A DNA stretch of 64,000 nucleotides from contig JAKSOA010000006.1 of NCBI GenBank assembly GCA_024405875.1, positions 1 to 64,000 of the forward strand, in the 5' to 3' direction. This DNA is from Paludibacteraceae bacterium (lineage in GTDB: Bacteria > Bacteroidota > Bacteroidia > Bacteroidales > Paludibacteraceae). The notes beneath the pieces are model-generated. The model was not told the origin of the DNA. It did not search any database and saw only the letters and a list, made by a program, of their open reading frames with translations. Each line of letters starts with the position of its first letter. Position 1 is the stretch's first letter. A program made the position numbers and the translations under genes. Positions 54,134 to 63,086 of this stretch are shown here, in pieces.

Positions 54134-55134
54134 TTGCTCATATTAAAAAGGTCACGCTTTTCATCATCAGTAAGTGCTGAGTAACCTGAACGTTTGATTT
54201 TCTCAAGAATTTCATCAATGCGGGCATTTCTCTTTGCCTTTGCCTCACGGTTATATTGGTTCCATTCGGCATCTGAGGCATTCCGCTGCGGTCTCTTGAC
54301 TTTCATCTGAGTTCTGCTGAAAGCGTCTCTTATCTTGCCCCTTATATTAGAGAACCATTCACTTGTTTTCTGTAAAAGGTTCTCACCGTTGTCATCATTG
54401 CGCCATATAAGAAGCAGTATCAATCCAAAAAGCATACCTCCAAGGTGTGCGTAATGCGCCACTCCGTCGCCCGTGCCGGCGATGCCCATAAATAGCTCAG
54501 CCACAGCGTATATCGCCACAAATATCGGGGCTTTTATTGGAATTGGTATGAAAAGCAGGAATATCTCCGCTTTAGGGAACAGCATTGCAAAGGCTATGAG
54601 CAGACCGAATATGCAGCCGCTGGCGCCAATTGTCACTGGTTTGTTGAGAAGCAACGCTTTAAGTTGAAGCGCCTGACTTACAGGAATATATGTATTTGCA
54701 TCGAGGTTTTGAAGATATGGAGTCAGCAAACTTATGTCTTTAGTGTTTATATATTGGTTAAACGCGTCACTTATCTGGTTTAAACTTATAGCCCACGTAG
54801 CCTCCTGCACAAGTGCCGCTCCAACTCCTGTAACAAAGTAGAAAATAAGGAAACGTTTTGTGCCTAACGCCTCCTCAATGCCTCGTCCGAACATCCATAG
54901 ACCGAACATATTGAAGAATATGTGTGTCAGCCCCGATGTATCGTGGAGAAACATATATGTCAGCAGTTGGATGGGATTGAACGCCTCCGCCTCAAAATAA
55001 TGCAGTCCAAGCAGGTTCACCACATCAATGCCGGCAAACTTAGGCAGAGCGATTGACGCCAGAAAGAATAGACAGTTAATTATAATAATATTCTTAACTG
55101 CTGGCGGCGTTGTTGTATTTATTCCAAATCCCAT
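54130..55134 (-). CDS. Rhomboid family intramembrane serine protease
   Basis: 334 aa with about six helices. The catalytic Ser is in TIGASGCIFGLL (GxSG) and the catalytic His in AHYAHLGGMLFGL. The HDTSGLTHIFFNMFGLWMFG segment holds the oxyanion His/Asn. A cytosolic tail of about 90 basic residues ends in a SHOCT-like helix (RIDEILEKIKRSGYSALTDD). It cleaves transmembrane substrates, unknown here. Coupled with the EEP gene downstream. Confidence 0.93.
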   Translation of the reverse strand: MGFGINTTTPPAVKNIIIINCLFFLASIALPKFAGIDVVNLLGLHYFEAEAFNPIQLLTYMFLHDTSGLTHIFFNMFGLWMFGRGIEEALGTKRFLIFYFVTGVGAALVQEATWAISLNQISDAFNQYINTKDISLLTPYLQNLDANTYIPVSQALQLKALLLNKPVTIGASGCIFGLLIAFAMLFPKAEIFLLFIPIPIKAPIFVAIYAVAELFMGIAGTGDGVAHYAHLGGMLFGLILLLIWRNDDNGENLLQKTSEWFSNIRGKIRDAFSRTQMKVKRPQRNASDAEWNQYNREAKAKRNARIDEILEKIKRSGYSALTDDEKRDLFNMSK

Positions 55135-55240
55135 ATCTCTAACAAACTACAAAGATAATGTTTTTTATGCCAGCAAGGTGACTTTCGCTTAAAAATTGCT
55201 ACATTTACAAGTTGAAACAAAAAAATGTGCTTAGTAGAAT

Positions 55241-56233
55241 ATGAAAACCAGACTTTTTGTAGTTTTTGCCTCACTTCTGATGTGCTTGACAGCCAGTGCT
55301 TTAACAGTTGAGACCATTACTTATGCCGAGCGTGACTCAGCGCTTAAGATGGATGTCTATTTCCCCGATGACACGCTGTCAGAGCATCCGTGCCTTATCT
55401 TTGCTTTTGGCGGCGGATTCAGAAACGGAACCAGAAACAGTTCTGATATAGTAAGTGCTATGAATAACATTGCCAAACGAGGAATTGTTTGTGCCGCAAT
55501 AGATTACAGGCTTGGTCTGAAGAATAAGAGTTTCAAGAACCCAATTGAATCCCTTCCATATCTGGTCACATCTGTGGAGATGGCTACAGAGGATATGCTT
55601 GCCGCAGGAGCGTATATATACACTAACGCGGAGGCACTGAAGGTGGACAAGAACCTTATTATGGCATCGGGGTCAAGTGCGGGAGCAATAATGTCATTGC
55701 AAGCCGATTATTACCTGCACAGCGACAATGAAATGGTGGCTGATTTGCCTTCGGGCTTTAAATTTGCGGGAGTGTTGAGCTTTTCCGGAGCGGTAGCATC
55801 GTTTGGCGACAGGATAAAGTACACCAGCCAGCCGGCACCTACGTTTTTTGTACACGGTACCAAAGATAAACTTGTGCCATACACTCATATGTCAGTGGCT
55901 GGAAAGGGAATGTACGGCTCTGATTATTTGGTAGATGTATTCAAAAAGAACGGCTGGCGTTATGAGATTCTGAGATATGAGAATTTCGGTCACGAGGTCT
56001 CATGGATTGGCATTAAGGAGAATATTCCGGAGATTTTTATGTTCATTGAGCGTTTTGTGCTGAACAAGGGCTCAGAAGCACGCTATGGCGCGTCACTTGA
56101 CATTACACGTAAAGAACCGGGTGTAAAGAAACCTCTGTGGCAAATAGAGGGGCTGAATCTATACAAGAAAGGCGAAAATCCAACCGTTGCAAAGGACTCC
56201 GCTCAAATCAAGCGACTGTATGGCAAATTTTAA
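55241..56233 (+). CDS. Secreted alpha/beta-hydrolase (esterase-like)
   Basis: 330 aa with a signal peptide (LFVVFASLLMCLTASA). The oxyanion loop FAFGGGFRNG, nucleophile elbow ASGSSAGAIMS (GxSxG), Asp in FVHGTKDKLVPY and His in NFGHEVS form a complete catalytic set. It resembles acetyl-xylan or feruloyl esterases of the BD-FAE type in arrangement; substrate not determinable. Monocistronic, followed by a large palindrome. Confidence 0.88.
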   Translation: MKTRLFVVFASLLMCLTASALTVETITYAERDSALKMDVYFPDDTLSEHPCLIFAFGGGFRNGTRNSSDIVSAMNNIAKRGIVCAAIDYRLGLKNKSFKNPIESLPYLVTSVEMATEDMLAAGAYIYTNAEALKVDKNLIMASGSSAGAIMSLQADYYLHSDNEMVADLPSGFKFAGVLSFSGAVASFGDRIKYTSQPAPTFFVHGTKDKLVPYTHMSVAGKGMYGSDYLVDVFKKNGWRYEILRYENFGHEVSWIGIKENIPEIFMFIERFVLNKGSEARYGASLDITRKEPGVKKPLWQIEGLNLYKKGENPTVAKDSAQIKRLYGKF

Positions 56234-56256
56234 ATCACAAGGCTGACTCATCTTAA

Positions 56257-56421
56257 TTGCGGAACATTCCGCCACTGACCAGAACGCCTGAGACCCTTCG
56301 CACAACCACACAAAACATCGGAGGCTCGCGCAACTCGCACTTCGTGCTCAAACACTCGCTCACGCCTCGTTTTGTACGTGGTTCCGCTTCAGGGGGCGTT
56401 ATGTGGCTTCACGTTCCGCAA
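56257..56421. repeat. 165-bp imperfect palindrome
   Basis: The left arm from TTGCGGAAC (56257) and the right arm ending GTTCCGCAA (56421) pair through GCGGAAC, GCCAC, AACGCC and AACCAC(GT)ACAAAAC. The central part has its own small hairpin (GCACTTCGTGC). It is markedly more GC-rich than its surroundings. The rest of the 56234-56641 gap holds nothing else but the promoter below. Confidence 0.65.
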
Positions 56422-56594
56422 AAAAACACTGCATATTAAAGTTATTCAGAAACAACTTACCGCAAAGGCAAATACGGCAATTTTATTGGCTGCTCAAATC
56501 ACTATAGGTGTAAATACTCAAAAAAGTAATAATATACAACATTTATCTTGACAACCAGTAACTCATAAATTTTGTAGAATTATACAACTGATAG

Positions 56595-56624
56595 TTGTAA
56601 TTTAAAAAATATTAATTATCTTTG
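56595..56624 (+). promoter_or_regulatory. Promoter of the XRE regulator
   Basis: TTG (56595-56597), 19 bases, TATCTTTG (56617-56624); 17 bases before the ATG. Confidence 0.65.
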
Positions 56625-56641
56625 CATTTATAAAAGTTAAT

Positions 56642-57010
56642 ATGAAACCGAATACGTTGACATTTTTGGAGGCAAATCAAAGCCAAACATCTTCCAAATG
56701 GATGGATGAGGTTGATAGGAAATGTGAAAACAGGATATGGGTACGTCATTCTCAAAAGATAGCGGTCAGAGTGTTTTTGAAGATGAGGCAGACTGGGTTA
56801 ACTCAGAATGCCTTGGCAGAGAGAATGGGCTGCACTCAGCAATACATATCAAAAATTCTGAAGGGGAAAGAGAATATGTCCCTTGAAATATTATCCAAAT
56901 TGGAATATGCTTTAAATATCAACTTGATAAATGACGAACAGGTGTGTTGCAGTGCGAGTGTAGCAGCGGAGGAGCCGCCTGAATATAAGATAGAAAAAGA
57001 TTATCGTTAA
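56642..57010 (+). CDS. XRE-family helix-turn-helix regulator
   Basis: 122 aa. A 40-residue N-terminal extension is followed by an HTH-XRE domain (about residues 42-100: LTQNALAERMGCTQQYISKI, LKGKENMSLEILSKLEYAL). It sits directly upstream of a DNA methyltransferase gene in the same direction, the position of controller proteins in restriction-modification loci. That role is inferred. No toxin partner is seen. Confidence 0.85.
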   Translation: MKPNTLTFLEANQSQTSSKWMDEVDRKCENRIWVRHSQKIAVRVFLKMRQTGLTQNALAERMGCTQQYISKILKGKENMSLEILSKLEYALNINLINDEQVCCSASVAAEEPPEYKIEKDYR

Positions 57011-57141
57011 TGTTGGCACTTTGTGAAATTTTTGTGGAATTTTGCGTAGGTTTATTGTTTTAATGTGAAATTATTTGTACTTTTATACCTTGTAATTATC
57101 TTGCCTGTGATGTGTGCTGAGGCAAAAGTTTTGTTGTAAGA

Positions 57142-58392
57142 ATGACTAAACGTAATTATACATTTATTGATTTGTTCGCTGGTTGCGGTGGGCTGAGTGA
57201 GGGATTTGTCCAAGCTGGATTTCTGCCTATTGCTCACGTGGAGATGAACAACGAGGCGTGTGAAACCCTGAGAACACGTAGTTGCTATCACTATTGTTGT
57301 AGCCACAATAAAGAAAAATTTTATTTCGACTATCTAAAGGGCTCTATTTCTCGTGATGATTTGTTCAAGAATGTTCCGTCTCGTATTACAAAATCAGTAA
57401 TCAATGCCGAAATATCAGATTCTTCTGTTGATGAGATTTTTAGGCAAATTCATACGCTTGCGGGCAAAAAAAGTATTGATTTAATAATTGGGGGACCTCC
57501 GTGCCAGGCGTATTCACTTTTAGGAAGACACAATAAGAAAATGGAGGATGACCCGCGTACTTTGCTGTATTTGCAGTATGGAAAGTTTCTGAAAGAATTT
57601 AACCCTGCAGGATTTGTTTTTGAAAATGTGCCAGGGCTTCTTAGTGCTAAGAAAGGTGAACATTTTAAAAATCTTCAGATATATTTCAAAAGTTTGGGGT
57701 ATGAGGTACATTATAAAATGCTGACTGCTTCTGACTATGGCGTGCTGCAAGAGCGTCATAGGCTTATTATTGTTGGATGGAAGTCTGATTGTGATTTGGG
57801 ATATCCTAATTTTAAAACACAGACAACCAAAGCAGTGGTAAATGATATTTTGTCAGATTTACCTAAATTAAAAGCTGGCGAATCAAGAGAGATTGCTGAA
57901 TACGAGTCGCCCATTAATCAATATTTGGTGGAGAGTGGAATCAGGTCAGAAAAAGAAAGTTTTGTCACTCAGAATATAACCAGACCAGTCAATGCTAATG
58001 ATGCTCAAATATATGAGTTCGCCATCAAGTTGTGGAACAAAAACAGGTCACGTCTTAAATACACTGATTTACCAGTGGAATTGCGTTCGCAAAAGAATGA
58101 AAGTTCTTTTCTTGATAGGTTTAAGGTTGTAAATGGAGAGGGTAAATCACATACTTTAGTGGCTCATATGTCAAAAGATGGACATTATTACATTCATCCA
58201 GATATTAAATATTGTCGTTCTATTTCCGTGAGAGAGGCCGCAAGGCTTCAATCATTCCCAGATAATTTTTATTTTGAAGGAAGTCGTTCATCTATTTTCA
58301 AACAGATAGGGAACGCAGTGCCACCACTGATGGCTAAATCTATTGCGGAATCAATAAATGAGATGATATGCCTACAGAAAGATGTCAAATAA
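57142..58392 (+). CDS. C5-cytosine DNA methyltransferase 1
   Basis: 416 aa with the ordered m5C methyltransferase motifs: I (DLFAGCGGLSEGF), IV (GGPPCQAYS, catalytic Cys121), VI (FENVPGLL, Glu161), VIII (QERHRLIIVGW), then the variable target-recognition region, IX (RSISVREAARLQSFP) and X (IGNAVPPLMAKSIA). It is therefore expected to be active, transferring methyl groups from SAM to cytosine C5. The recognition site is unknown. It is followed 50 bases later by a GHKL kinase gene rather than a nuclease. Confidence 0.94.
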   Translation: MTKRNYTFIDLFAGCGGLSEGFVQAGFLPIAHVEMNNEACETLRTRSCYHYCCSHNKEKFYFDYLKGSISRDDLFKNVPSRITKSVINAEISDSSVDEIFRQIHTLAGKKSIDLIIGGPPCQAYSLLGRHNKKMEDDPRTLLYLQYGKFLKEFNPAGFVFENVPGLLSAKKGEHFKNLQIYFKSLGYEVHYKMLTASDYGVLQERHRLIIVGWKSDCDLGYPNFKTQTTKAVVNDILSDLPKLKAGESREIAEYESPINQYLVESGIRSEKESFVTQNITRPVNANDAQIYEFAIKLWNKNRSRLKYTDLPVELRSQKNESSFLDRFKVVNGEGKSHTLVAHMSKDGHYYIHPDIKYCRSISVREAARLQSFPDNFYFEGSRSSIFKQIGNAVPPLMAKSIAESINEMICLQKDVK

Positions 58393-58442
58393 AAGCCACT
58401 AGCAGGACGTAGTTTCACTGAAAATTTATTAAAATAATAATT

Positions 58443-60596
58443 ATGAATGAAAACATATTAAGTTGTGGAAGTTTTAATTTTAAACCACGTGCACGTTTGA
58501 TAAAAACTATTGGAGAAGAACTTATTAGTAATGATAATGTCGCAATTACTGAATTGGTGAAAAATAGTTACGATGCAGGTTCTCCTATAGTCGATATTAC
58601 ATTTATAGGGAAAGTTAAAGAAAGAGATAGTGTTGTTAAGAAGACAAGAGTTTCGGATGTAACCAAAGAAAAATACATTGTTTCTGAAGGAGCTTCTATA
58701 GTTGTTTTAGATGAAGGCAGTGGCATGGATTTTGAAATTATACAAAAAGCATGGATGGAGCCTGCTACCAACTATAAAAAAAAGGCAGAAAATAAAAAAA
58801 ATGCAATAAGAAAATTTACAGGAGAAAAGGGCATTGGTCGTTTTGCTGCAGCCAAGTTATCCAAACGACTTGAATTGATTACAAAACAAAAAGAGAAGGA
58901 TGAAATAGTTGTTGAATTTGACTGGAATGATTTTTCAAATGAAGAGAGCTATTTGGAAGATGTGAAAATTGATTGGACTATCAGAAAACCTCAGGAAATA
59001 AAAGACAGCGGTACGATACTTAAATTAGTGGAATTAAATGACGATTGGAATGAATCAAAAATATCTGATTTGCGTGTTGCTTTATCTAGGTTGTTAAATC
59101 CGATTGTTCCTGAAGAGGATTTTCTTATTAGCATAAACCTTCCTGCTGATTTTGAAAAATCTTTGTCTGGGTTAATAGAAAGACCGGATATGCTGAATCG
59201 TCCTAATTATGTAATTAAAGGTAAGGTTTCAAATGAAGGTCGACCTCAAGATGTTGTATTCTATAGCAAGATTAAAAATCAGGAGGAGAAACTTGCATTA
59301 TCAGAAAACTTGTTTGTTGCTAATAATAAGCCTTATTGTGTTGGACCGTTTTCATTTGAGTTTAAAATTTGGGACAGAGACAAAGACAATCTTAATGCAC
59401 TGTCATTGGAAATGGCATCAAAAAGCAATTCCACTGTCAGAAATATTAAAAGAGATTTGGATGATTTATGTGGTATAAGTATATATAGAGATAATGTTCG
59501 TGTTCTTCCATATGGCAATCAAAACAATGATTGGGTTCGATTAGATATACGTCGTGTTAATAATCCTACTTTGAGATTGAGTAACAATCAAATAGTTGGA
59601 TTTGTCTCTATTGGCCTTGATTCTAATCCATTATTGAATGATCAAAGTAATCGTGAAGGCATTGTTGAAAGTCAGGCTTTTGAAGGTCTTAAAGATTGCA
59701 TTAAAATAATATTGAATGAGGTTGAACAACGTAGATATAATGAACGTCCTCGTGAAAAAGATAATAGTAGCTTGTCCTCAAAAAGTCTATTTGATAAATT
59801 TTCTTTAAGTTCACTGACAGAAGCAATCAAAGAAAAATTGCCAGAACAAAAAGAGGTGATTAGTCTTATAACTCAGAAAGATCTTGAAATTCAGGAGGCC
59901 ATATCGAAAGTTCAAGAAATAATTTCAAGATATAGAAGATTGTCGACCTTAGGGCAGCTGATTGATGCAATTCTTCATGATGGCAATGGACTTCTCAACT
60001 TGATTGATTTGAATTCTCGTTTGTTGCTTAAGGAAATTGATAACGAGTATGTAAATAAAAGTGAAGTGAAGGATTTGGTACACTCACTTCAAACAACACG
60101 TTTAGAATTTGCACAATTGTTTAAAAGAATGTCGCCATTTGGTGGGAGAAAAAGAGAATCACCTAAAAAACTGATATTGGAATCTGTAATAAACAATCAA
60201 TTTTATTTGTTCAAGGATGAATTATCTCGATTGAGTATCGATTATGTTGTCCCCAATTCCAAACATGAAATCATTATAGATGAAGCAGATATAGGAATTA
60301 TTTTTATGAATTTGATTCAAAATTCGATATATTGGTTAGGGACGATTTATGGGAAACGCAGAATATATGTTCAGATATATGACGAAGAAGGATTATGTAT
60401 TCTTTTCAGTGATAATGGACCTGGTATTAGAAAGGAAATAGAGCAAAACGTGTTTGATCCGTATTTCAGTACTAAACCTGATGGAATTGGACTAGGATTG
60501 ACAATTGTAGGAGAACTGATTTCTGAATATAACGGAGAGTTTATGTTGGTAAACAATGAAATTTCAACAGGGGCATGTTTTAAAATTAAATTTTAA
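58443..60596 (+). CDS. Soluble histidine kinase with N-terminal Hsp90/MORC-type GHKL ATPase and C-terminal kinase domain
   Basis: 717 aa with no membrane segment. The N-terminal GHKL ATPase has N box ELVKNSYDAG (Asn41, Asp44), G1 VLDEGSGMD (Asp90) and G2 FTGEKGIGRFAAAK (127-132), as in HATPase_c_3/MORC-like proteins. A coiled coil follows. A DHp-like helix pair has candidate phospho-His512 in AILHDGNGLLN. The second GHKL domain is a classical kinase one: N box NLIQNSIYW (Asn627), G1 FSDNGPGI (Asp657), G2 GIGLGLTIV (681 on). So it has two complete ATP sites. It lies 8 bases before a receiver-domain gene and between two DNA methyltransferase genes. I infer a cytosolic sensor in a modification or defence operon. 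Confidence 0.87.
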   Translation: MNENILSCGSFNFKPRARLIKTIGEELISNDNVAITELVKNSYDAGSPIVDITFIGKVKERDSVVKKTRVSDVTKEKYIVSEGASIVVLDEGSGMDFEIIQKAWMEPATNYKKKAENKKNAIRKFTGEKGIGRFAAAKLSKRLELITKQKEKDEIVVEFDWNDFSNEESYLEDVKIDWTIRKPQEIKDSGTILKLVELNDDWNESKISDLRVALSRLLNPIVPEEDFLISINLPADFEKSLSGLIERPDMLNRPNYVIKGKVSNEGRPQDVVFYSKIKNQEEKLALSENLFVANNKPYCVGPFSFEFKIWDRDKDNLNALSLEMASKSNSTVRNIKRDLDDLCGISIYRDNVRVLPYGNQNNDWVRLDIRRVNNPTLRLSNNQIVGFVSIGLDSNPLLNDQSNREGIVESQAFEGLKDCIKIILNEVEQRRYNERPREKDNSSLSSKSLFDKFSLSSLTEAIKEKLPEQKEVISLITQKDLEIQEAISKVQEIISRYRRLSTLGQLIDAILHDGNGLLNLIDLNSRLLLKEIDNEYVNKSEVKDLVHSLQTTRLEFAQLFKRMSPFGGRKRESPKKLILESVINNQFYLFKDELSRLSIDYVVPNSKHEIIIDEADIGIIFMNLIQNSIYWLGTIYGKRRIYVQIYDEEGLCILFSDNGPGIRKEIEQNVFDPYFSTKPDGIGLGLTIVGELISEYNGEFMLVNNEISTGACFKIKF

Positions 60597-60604
60597 TGTA
60601 GAAT

Positions 60605-61702
60605 ATGATGAATAAATTGAAGATATTATATATAGAGGACGACTCAGAGGTTCGTGAAAAACTTGTTAAACTATTGCAAGATGAAGTCATATGTGGTTGT
60701 AAAATTGATATAAAAGGGAGTGGTGATTTTAATACTTCGATGAAGAGTATTTCGAATTATCAAATGCTTATATTAGACATATATGAAGGTAACCCTAAAG
60801 ATTATGGGTCTCCATCGGGGAAAAATGTGCTTGCTGAGATACAAAAGTATTTTTTTATTCCTGTTATTTTCTATTCAGGAAACACATCAAGTGTAACCCA
60901 ATATAAATCTCAAATTGTAGGTGTTGCTACTAAAGGTAACGGGGGAGTTGAAGAATTAAAGTCAGAAATCGAACGTATTACTAAGCATAATTTGCCTTTT
61001 CTTAAGGAAATTGTTCATTCATATATAGAAAAAGAGTTTAAAAAATATTTTTGGGATGTAATCCAAAAAGAGAACAGTAAGTTTACTCCTGATGCTGATG
61101 ACTTCTCTCTAGGATATATGCTATTACGAAACTTTGCAGATTCACTTTCAAAAGAAAATATAAAAAAATTAATAGGGGATGATACTATTCAAAATGAGAA
61201 GGTTCATCCAATGGAATTTTATATATATCCAATTGATTCATCTAAAGAGTATGAAAATGGAGAAATCCTTAAAAATAAAGAAAATGATGATATTTATGTA
61301 ATTCTCACACCTTCTTGTGATTTTGTTGAGCGCTTTAAAAAAGGAGTAAGTGTTGGACGAAATGTTGATAAGGTGTTTATGGTAAACACCAAACTTTTAA
61401 CAGAATGTAATGAGTATAAAAGTTATATAGAACATTCAGGAAAAAACGAAATACAAGAATTGACGAAACTTATAAATTCTGGGAAAAGTGATAGATATTT
61501 TTTCCTTCCTCATGCACCATTTATTGAAAATAGAGTTATTGACTTTCAACTTAATATAAGTGTCGCTTATGATGAATTAAAATCAAAATTTGATAGAATC
61601 GCAAAATTAGATTCTCCATTCGCACAATCAATGACAGCAAGTTTTGTTCGTTATTATAATAGAATAGGTTTTCCTGATATTGATAATAGGCAAAAAAACT
61701 AA
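60605..61702 (+). CDS. Receiver-domain (response-regulator) protein with unknown C-terminal domain
   Basis: 365 aa. The N-terminal receiver domain (about residues 5-125) keeps the acidic pocket (ILYIEDDSE, Glu11-Asp13), the phospho-acceptor (LILDIYEG, Asp58), the Ser switch (FYSGN, Ser91) and the Lys (VATKGN, Lys110). The C-terminal 230 residues are not a known DNA-binding output domain. They contain VILTPSCDFVERFKKG, YFFLPHAPFIENRVIDFQ and DSPFAQSMTASFVRYYNRIG, a pattern I associate with uncharacterised proteins of defence islands (memory only). It is the evident partner of the upstream kinase. Output unknown. Confidence 0.83.
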   Translation: MMNKLKILYIEDDSEVREKLVKLLQDEVICGCKIDIKGSGDFNTSMKSISNYQMLILDIYEGNPKDYGSPSGKNVLAEIQKYFFIPVIFYSGNTSSVTQYKSQIVGVATKGNGGVEELKSEIERITKHNLPFLKEIVHSYIEKEFKKYFWDVIQKENSKFTPDADDFSLGYMLLRNFADSLSKENIKKLIGDDTIQNEKVHPMEFYIYPIDSSKEYENGEILKNKENDDIYVILTPSCDFVERFKKGVSVGRNVDKVFMVNTKLLTECNEYKSYIEHSGKNEIQELTKLINSGKSDRYFFLPHAPFIENRVIDFQLNISVAYDELKSKFDRIAKLDSPFAQSMTASFVRYYNRIGFPDIDNRQKN

Positions 61703-61784
61703 ACCAAATGTGTGATTTATTTTGTGTTTGAATGTGTTGAATATTCAGGAAATGAGATTTTATATACAGGATTTGATATGAAAT

Positions 61785-63083
61785 ATGGCAACGGTTGATA
61801 AAGAAATAAAAGAGCAATCAAAAAAAATAGAAAAAGTAAAAAAGATTGTCAAGAGACGTGCTGAAAATCTTGATTCTAAAGATTTAAAACAGACAGATAT
61901 TTCGGATGGACCTTTATGGAGGGATTTGGATTTTAGCCATCCTGAACGTTGTGTTAGAATAGGAACGTTGTTTAGCGGTATTGGTGCAATTGAGCATGCG
62001 TTTCAAAGATTAAAGCTTAATCATAAAATTGTATTTGCTGGCGACATTGAACCGAAATGCAAACAAAGTTACTTTGCTAATTATGAGATTGACGGGGAAA
62101 ATTGGTTTACAGACATTAGAAATTTTGATGCAAAAAAATATGCTGGCAAAGTAGATTTTGTTGTAGGAGGTGCACCCTGTCAAGCATTTTCTATGGTCGG
62201 TCATCGTTTGGGATTTGAAGATGCAAGAGGAACGTTATTTTATGAATTTGCTAGAGTTGTAAAAGAAACTAAGCCCAAAGTATTCTTGTTTGAAAATGTC
62301 AGAGGGTTGCTTAATCATGATAAACATAGGACATGGCATGTAATGCATGATATTTTTGAAGAATTAGGATACGACGTTAAATTCAGGGTCCTCAATAGTT
62401 GTGATTATGGTATTCCTCAACACAGAGAAAGAGTTTATTGCTTGGGATTTAAGAAAGCAACAGATTTTAAATATCCAGCACCAATTCCCTTAGAATATAA
62501 AATGTATGATTTTCTTGAGGACTATATTGATTCAAAATATTTTTTAAAAGAAAAAGGCATTAAGTTTGTCACGAGTCACAAAAATCGTGAGAAATGTTAT
62601 ACTCAGATTAATGGAGAAATCGCTCTGTGTCAAAAAAGAAATCAAGAATTTAATTGGCACGGTGACTTTGTGTATCATCCTGATTCAGAAATAACGCTAT
62701 CGAATGATGAATTTGATGAATTTATATTTGATGTTAGAGATGTAGAGGAAAAATACTATTTGTCAGAAAAAGTTGCGAAGTATGTGTTAGCTGGTGGAAC
62801 TAAAAATTTTAAAACATCAACAGAAACAGATTTGGATATTGCACGTCCTCTATTGCAATCAATGCATAAAATGCACCGGGCTGGAGTTGATAATTATGTT
62901 ACTCACAAAGGACGTATTCGGAAATTAACACCTCGGGAGTGTCATCGGTTGATGGGTTTTAAAGATTCTTACAAAATTGTTGTAAGTGATACGGCAGCAT
63001 ATCAACAAGCAGGGAATAGTATTGTTGTGGATGTACTTATAGCATTGCTAAAGCAAATGGATATAACTCAATATGGAGAATAA
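61785..63083 (+). CDS. C5-cytosine DNA methyltransferase 2
   Basis: 432 aa. A Lys/Glu-rich N-terminal extension of about 55 residues precedes motif I (IGTLFSGIGAIEHAF), IV (VGGAPCQAFSMVG, catalytic Cys132), VI (LFENVRGLL, Glu170) and VIII (PQHRERVYCLGF). A variable region and motifs IX-X (LTPRECHRLMGF, YQQAGNSIVVDVL) follow. All catalytic motifs are intact. It differs clearly from methyltransferase 1, so the two probably recognise different sites or strands. An unidentified gene starts 3 bases after its stop, the position expected of a cognate nuclease. Confidence 0.94.
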   Translation: MATVDKEIKEQSKKIEKVKKIVKRRAENLDSKDLKQTDISDGPLWRDLDFSHPERCVRIGTLFSGIGAIEHAFQRLKLNHKIVFAGDIEPKCKQSYFANYEIDGENWFTDIRNFDAKKYAGKVDFVVGGAPCQAFSMVGHRLGFEDARGTLFYEFARVVKETKPKVFLFENVRGLLNHDKHRTWHVMHDIFEELGYDVKFRVLNSCDYGIPQHRERVYCLGFKKATDFKYPAPIPLEYKMYDFLEDYIDSKYFLKEKGIKFVTSHKNREKCYTQINGEIALCQKRNQEFNWHGDFVYHPDSEITLSNDEFDEFIFDVRDVEEKYYLSEKVAKYVLAGGTKNFKTSTETDLDIARPLLQSMHKMHRAGVDNYVTHKGRIRKLTPRECHRLMGFKDSYKIVVSDTAAYQQAGNSIVVDVLIALLKQMDITQYGE

Positions 63084-63086
63084 AAT

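Noticed and set aside
56257-56439. 60-codon plus-strand ORF after the esterase
   Set aside because: It lies exactly on the 165-bp palindrome, has a composition dictated by the inverted repeat, and resembles no protein.
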